A stretch of DNA of 64,000 bases from Thiobius zoothamnicola. GTDB taxonomy: Bacteria; Pseudomonadota; Gammaproteobacteria; Chromatiales; Chromatiaceae. Of the stretch, positions 60,975 to 64,000 are shown one piece after another (the first letter of the stretch is position 1; the number at the start of each line of letters is the position of its first letter). The notes beneath the pieces are model-generated. The model was not told where the DNA came from and made no database searches. It saw only the letters and a list, made by a program, of their open reading frames with translations. The position numbers and the translations under genes were made by a program. The stretch covers positions 2,232,001-2,296,000 of the forward strand of contig OY782758.1 in assembly GCA_963678215.1 (NCBI GenBank). Reading direction: 5' to 3'.

Positions 60975-61337
60975 ATGTTTGTAGATCAAGTTTGTATGAA
61001 AGATTGGTTCAATACGGGTTCGATACCGCAGGTTGATGGAACGCAAACACGGGGTTTTTGTGTTGCGGATCAAACCATGCAGGCCGCTTTTTTCGTGGTA
61101 TATCGTCATGAGGGGATATTGGTGTATCAAAATGTCTGCCCACATACTGGTGCGCCATTGGAATGGGTGCCTGATCAGTTTCTTGACGCCAGCGGCCATT
61201 ATATCCAATGTGCTATGCATGGCGCATTGTTTCGTATGAGTGATGGTTTTTGCCTGCAGGGGCCTTGCGTTGGTCAATGTTTGACACCATTGCCGACGAA
61301 GATTTGTGAGGGTGAGCTATGGGTTAAATTGGTTTAA
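60975..61337 (+). CDS. Rieske-type [2Fe-2S] ferredoxin-like protein
   Basis: The 120-residue cytoplasmic product has both halves of a Rieske cluster site: NVCPHTGAPLEW (Cys and His, about residues 53-64) and YIQCAMHGALFRMSDGFC (Cys and His, about 76-93), followed by LQGPCVGQCLTPLPTKICEG, in which the usual PL-P turn occurs. No signal peptide or membrane helix precedes it. It may pass electrons to a dioxygenase-like partner, but none is adjacent. The start at ATG 60975 lacks a ribosome site; ATG 60996 is an alternative. It precedes hemE by 34 bases. Confidence 0.88.
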   Translation: MFVDQVCMKDWFNTGSIPQVDGTQTRGFCVADQTMQAAFFVVYRHEGILVYQNVCPHTGAPLEWVPDQFLDASGHYIQCAMHGALFRMSDGFCLQGPCVGQCLTPLPTKICEGELWVKLV

Positions 61338-61371
61338 AGTTATCGTTTAGCTAATCCGCTCTGATGAATTT

Positions 61372-62436
61372 ATGTCTGAATTACAAAATGATCGCTTGTT
61401 AAGGGCTTTGTTGCGCCAGCCTGTTGATAAAACGCCAGTATGGATGATGCGTCAGGCTGGACGCTATCTGCCGGAATATCGCGCGACCCGTGCCAAAGCG
61501 GGGAGCTTTATGGACTTATGTCGCACCCCCGAACTGGCTTGTGAAGTGACTTTGCAACCTTTGGCCCGTTTCCCGTTGGATGCGGCGATTTTGTTTTCGG
61601 ATATTTTAACCATTCCAGATGCGATGGGCCTGGGGCTGTATTTTGGTGATGGGGAAGGGCCGAAATTTCATCGCCCGATCCGATGTCAGTCTGATGTCGC
61701 CGCGCTTGGGGTGCCTGACCCGGAAGAGGATTTGCGTTATGTCATGGACGCGGTGCGTTTGATTCGCCGCGAATTATGCCATCGCGTACCTTTGATTGGT
61801 TTCTCCGGCAGTCCCTGGACATTAGCCACTTATATGGTTGAAGGAGAGGGCAGCAAACAATTTGCGCGAGTGAAAGGCTTGTTATTTGATGAACCGGATG
61901 TTTTGCATGATTTGTTGGCTAAATTAGCCGATGCGGTGATTGCTTATTTGAATGCGCAAATTGCGGCCGGTGCTCAGGCAGTGATGTTATTTGACACTTG
62001 GGGAGGGGTTCTGGCTCCTGACAACTATCAACGCTTTTCGTTGGCGTATATGCAGCGCATTGTTGATGGCTTGACCCGGGAATTTGCAGGGCATCGGATT
62101 CCGGTGGTTTTGTTCACCAAAGGAGGCGGCCAATGGTTGGAAGTCATGGCAGAAAGCGGCTGTGACGCTTTAGGCGTGGATTGGACGACGGATATTGGCG
62201 AGGCTCGTGAGCGGGTCGGACAAAAAGTGGCTTTGCAGGGTAATTTGGATCCCTGCGTATTATATGCTTCGCCAGAGGTGATTCGGAACGCGGTTGGCAA
62301 AGTGCTCGAATCTTATGGTGCAGGTTCTGGTCATGTGTTCAATTTGGGACATGGCATTCATCCTGAAATACCGCCTGAACATGCCGCCGCCATGATTACG
62401 GCGGTTCATGAACTGAGCGTCCAATACCATGTCTGA
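61372..62436 (+). CDS. hemE: Uroporphyrinogen decarboxylase
   Basis: HemE decarboxylates uroporphyrinogen III to coproporphyrinogen III. The 354-residue product has WMMRQAGRYLPEYRATRAK (about residues 24-42), AAILFSDILTIPDAMGLGL with the catalytic Asp, SGSPWTLATYMVEG and GHVFNLGHGIHPEIPPEH at the end. Length and residues match E. coli HemE (354). It is the third heme gene in the window, each at a separate locus. Confidence 0.98.
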   Translation: MSELQNDRLLRALLRQPVDKTPVWMMRQAGRYLPEYRATRAKAGSFMDLCRTPELACEVTLQPLARFPLDAAILFSDILTIPDAMGLGLYFGDGEGPKFHRPIRCQSDVAALGVPDPEEDLRYVMDAVRLIRRELCHRVPLIGFSGSPWTLATYMVEGEGSKQFARVKGLLFDEPDVLHDLLAKLADAVIAYLNAQIAAGAQAVMLFDTWGGVLAPDNYQRFSLAYMQRIVDGLTREFAGHRIPVVLFTKGGGQWLEVMAESGCDALGVDWTTDIGEARERVGQKVALQGNLDPCVLYASPEVIRNAVGKVLESYGAGSGHVFNLGHGIHPEIPPEHAAAMITAVHELSVQYHV

Positions 62437-62501
62437 ATGCGCATAGCTGCAGCTTGAGTGAAATGAACAGGGCTGCCGAACTATTTGAGCAGAGTCGGAA
62501 T

Positions 62502-64000
62502 ATGTCTAAATCAATTATCCATTACTTGTTGGCGTTGATCTGTCTGAGCAGTCTGGCCTGGGCTGAAGAGGACTTTCTCCATCCAGATGAAGCTTTCGTG
62601 GCGTCTGCAGAGGCCGTGGGCAGAGATCGTGTTCGCGTGGATTGGCGGATCGCCGAAGGTTATTATCTGTACCAAAGTAAATTCCGTCTCCAAATTGATG
62701 GGGAAGAGGCGCGACTGGGCGAACCGGTGTTGCCGGAAGCGTTGAGTCAGACTGACCCCATCTTTGGCGAAGTCTGGGTGTACCGCCATCAAGTCAGCAT
62801 GGAAGCGCCGTTAGAAGTTTTGCCGGATGACCTGAATGAACTCGTGTTGAAAGTCCGTTCGCAAGGGTGTGCGGATCGGGGAATCTGTTATCCACCGCAG
62901 ACACAGACGATTAAAATCGTTTTGCCGTCGGCTGAAGCAACGGCTGGCGGGATGCTCCCCACCTTGCCATCGGATGCGTTGTTTGGATTGGGTGGACTGG
63001 ATGACGCATTGGGCCTGGCTGATATGGAGGATGATATTTTGTCCCCTGAGCAGGCTTTTCAAACGGCGGCGGAAAGCTTGCATGGCGATTATCTGAATGT
63101 GAACTGGCGAATCGCCGAAGGGACTTATCTCTATCAGGATAAGATTCAAGTCGAATTAATTGGCGATGGCGTCGCATTGGGCCAATATGATTTGCCTGAA
63201 CCGGATATTAAAAAGGATTCAGTCAAACCGGATGGCAGTATCGGTGACGTGCTGGTTTACCATGATGCCATTGCGTTAAAGATTCCTTTGCGGCGTACTC
63301 ATCAGGCCGCGACGGAAGTAGAGGTGAAAGTCGCCTATCAAGGATGCGCGGATCGCGGGATATGTTATCCGCCACAACAGGATAGTTTCATATTGGCTTT
63401 ACCGGCGGGCGAAGGCGCTGTGGCGATGGCTGATACTGCGCAATCAGCTGTGATTGCCGCTGCCACCGAAACGTCTGCAGAGGTCCTGCTCAATCAGGAA
63501 GATGCCATCCTGCAGGACTTGCAGACCGCAGCCCCTGGGTTCGCCATCCTGCTGAGTTTGGGGCTGGGGGTGCTGGTTGCGTTCACCGCTTGCATGTATC
63601 CGATGATTCCTATTCTGTCCTCGTTGATTATGGGGCAGGGGGGCAATTGCACGCCATTACGCGCATTTAATCTCTCTCTGGCTTATACCCAAGGCATTGC
63701 TTTGACCTTTGGGGTGCTGGGTGCGGCTATGGCGCTGGTCGGCAAGGAACTGGGGATTCAGGGCAGTTTGCAAACGCCTTGGGTTTTGATTCCATCCGCC
63801 TTGCTGTTCGTCGGTCTGGCGTTGTCCATGTTCGGTTTCTATCAGATTCAAATGCCAAGCGCGATTCAGTCGCGTTTAAATCAATGGTCCAATGCGCGTG
63901 AGGGCGGTTCTATCGTCGGCGTTTTGATGATGGGCGTGCTGTCTGCACTGATTGTCGGCCCTTGTGGTGGGCCGATATTACTGGCCGTATTGGCTTTTGC
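62502..64000 (+). CDS. dsbD: Thiol:disulfide interchange protein DsbD, truncated by window end, with two alpha domains
   Basis: DsbD passes electrons from cytoplasmic thioredoxin to periplasmic DsbC and others. The open frame begins at ATG 62502 and runs to the end of the window (499 codons). It has a signal peptide (MSKSIIHYLLALICLSSLAW, cleavage after AWA), then two copies of the periplasmic alpha domain: one with QGCADRGICYPPQ (Cys123, Cys129), a second with the same motif (Cys282, Cys288); other DsbD proteins have one. The membrane part starts about residue 346 with FTACMYPMIPIL (Cys364) and reaches GPCGGPILL before the cut. The C-terminal thioredoxin domain lies beyond. Confidence 0.93.
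   Translation, partial: MSKSIIHYLLALICLSSLAWAEEDFLHPDEAFVASAEAVGRDRVRVDWRIAEGYYLYQSKFRLQIDGEEARLGEPVLPEALSQTDPIFGEVWVYRHQVSMEAPLEVLPDDLNELVLKVRSQGCADRGICYPPQTQTIKIVLPSAEATAGGMLPTLPSDALFGLGGLDDALGLADMEDDILSPEQAFQTAAESLHGDYLNVNWRIAEGTYLYQDKIQVELIGDGVALGQYDLPEPDIKKDSVKPDGSIGDVLVYHDAIALKIPLRRTHQAATEVEVKVAYQGCADRGICYPPQQDSFILALPAGEGAVAMADTAQSAVIAAATETSAEVLLNQEDAILQDLQTAAPGFAILLSLGLGVLVAFTACMYPMIPILSSLIMGQGGNCTPLRAFNLSLAYTQGIALTFGVLGAAMALVGKELGIQGSLQTPWVLIPSALLFVGLALSMFGFYQIQMPSAIQSRLNQWSNAREGGSIVGVLMMGVLSALIVGPCGGPILLAVLAF

Noticed and set aside
60873..61277. 134-codon minus-strand frame opposite the Rieske gene
   Set aside because: Shadow of the Rieske gene, whose cluster motifs fix the coding strand.

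Overview
The window reads as one continuous chromosomal segment of a gammaproteobacterium with roughly 50% G+C. The evidence is the str-S10-spc-alpha ribosomal order, BamC next to DapA, an AmpE-type protein, csrA beside tRNA-Ser(GCU), an OxyR with both redox cysteines, and a glycine cleavage P-protein split into two genes. I cannot name a genus. No phage, insertion sequence, integrase or CRISPR array is visible.

Layout. 1-18.8 kb: the end of rpsI, then a complete ribosomal supercluster (rpsL-rpsG-fusA-tuf; rpsJ to rpsQ; rplN to secY and rpmJ; rpsM-rpsK-rpsD-rpoA-rplQ), with hairpins in the few long gaps. 19.1-23.4 kb: a three-gene envelope unit of an RND/MMPL permease, a LolA-like periplasmic protein and a predicted outer-membrane barrel. 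23.5-32.2 kb, mostly minus strand: hemB, a BolA/IbaG protein and prfC; oxyR; then dgt-ampE-btuF-like-hemH, with a small S24 (LexA-like) protein on the plus strand between. 32.5-34.7 kb: lysC, csrA behind a strong terminator-like hairpin, tRNA-Ser(GCU) and tRNA-Arg(CCU). 34.9-45.1 kb: a cNMP/CBS/DUF294 protein, an aberrant thymidylate synthase with a Cys-rich insert, a DUF3291 protein, a metallo-hydrolase, bamC-dapA, mutM, a VOC protein, two small cytochromes c, a conserved unknown protein and a methyltransferase.

45.2-53.0 kb: methionine-salvage genes mtnB-mtnD-mtnC and a cupin diverge from a glycine cleavage locus (gcvT-gcvH-gcvPA-tpx-gcvPB) headed by a tandem glycine riboswitch with a terminator; a thiol peroxidase gene lies inside the locus. 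53.1-64 kb: aroE-uvrD; a rhombosortase paired with a 1353-residue subtilisin-like protease that ends in a GlyGly-CTERM sorting tail and carries six nearly identical 98-99 residue repeats; a Rieske protein, hemE, and a cut-off dsbD with two N-terminal catalytic domains.

How the parts fit: most of the window is housekeeping (translation, heme synthesis at three separate loci, lysine/aspartate pathway, one-carbon metabolism). The most unusual content is the rhombosortase/repeat-protease pair, the divergent thymidylate synthase, the duplicated DsbD alpha domain, the RND/LolA-like/barrel unit and the csrA leader. Functions come from motif recognition by eye; no database search was run.
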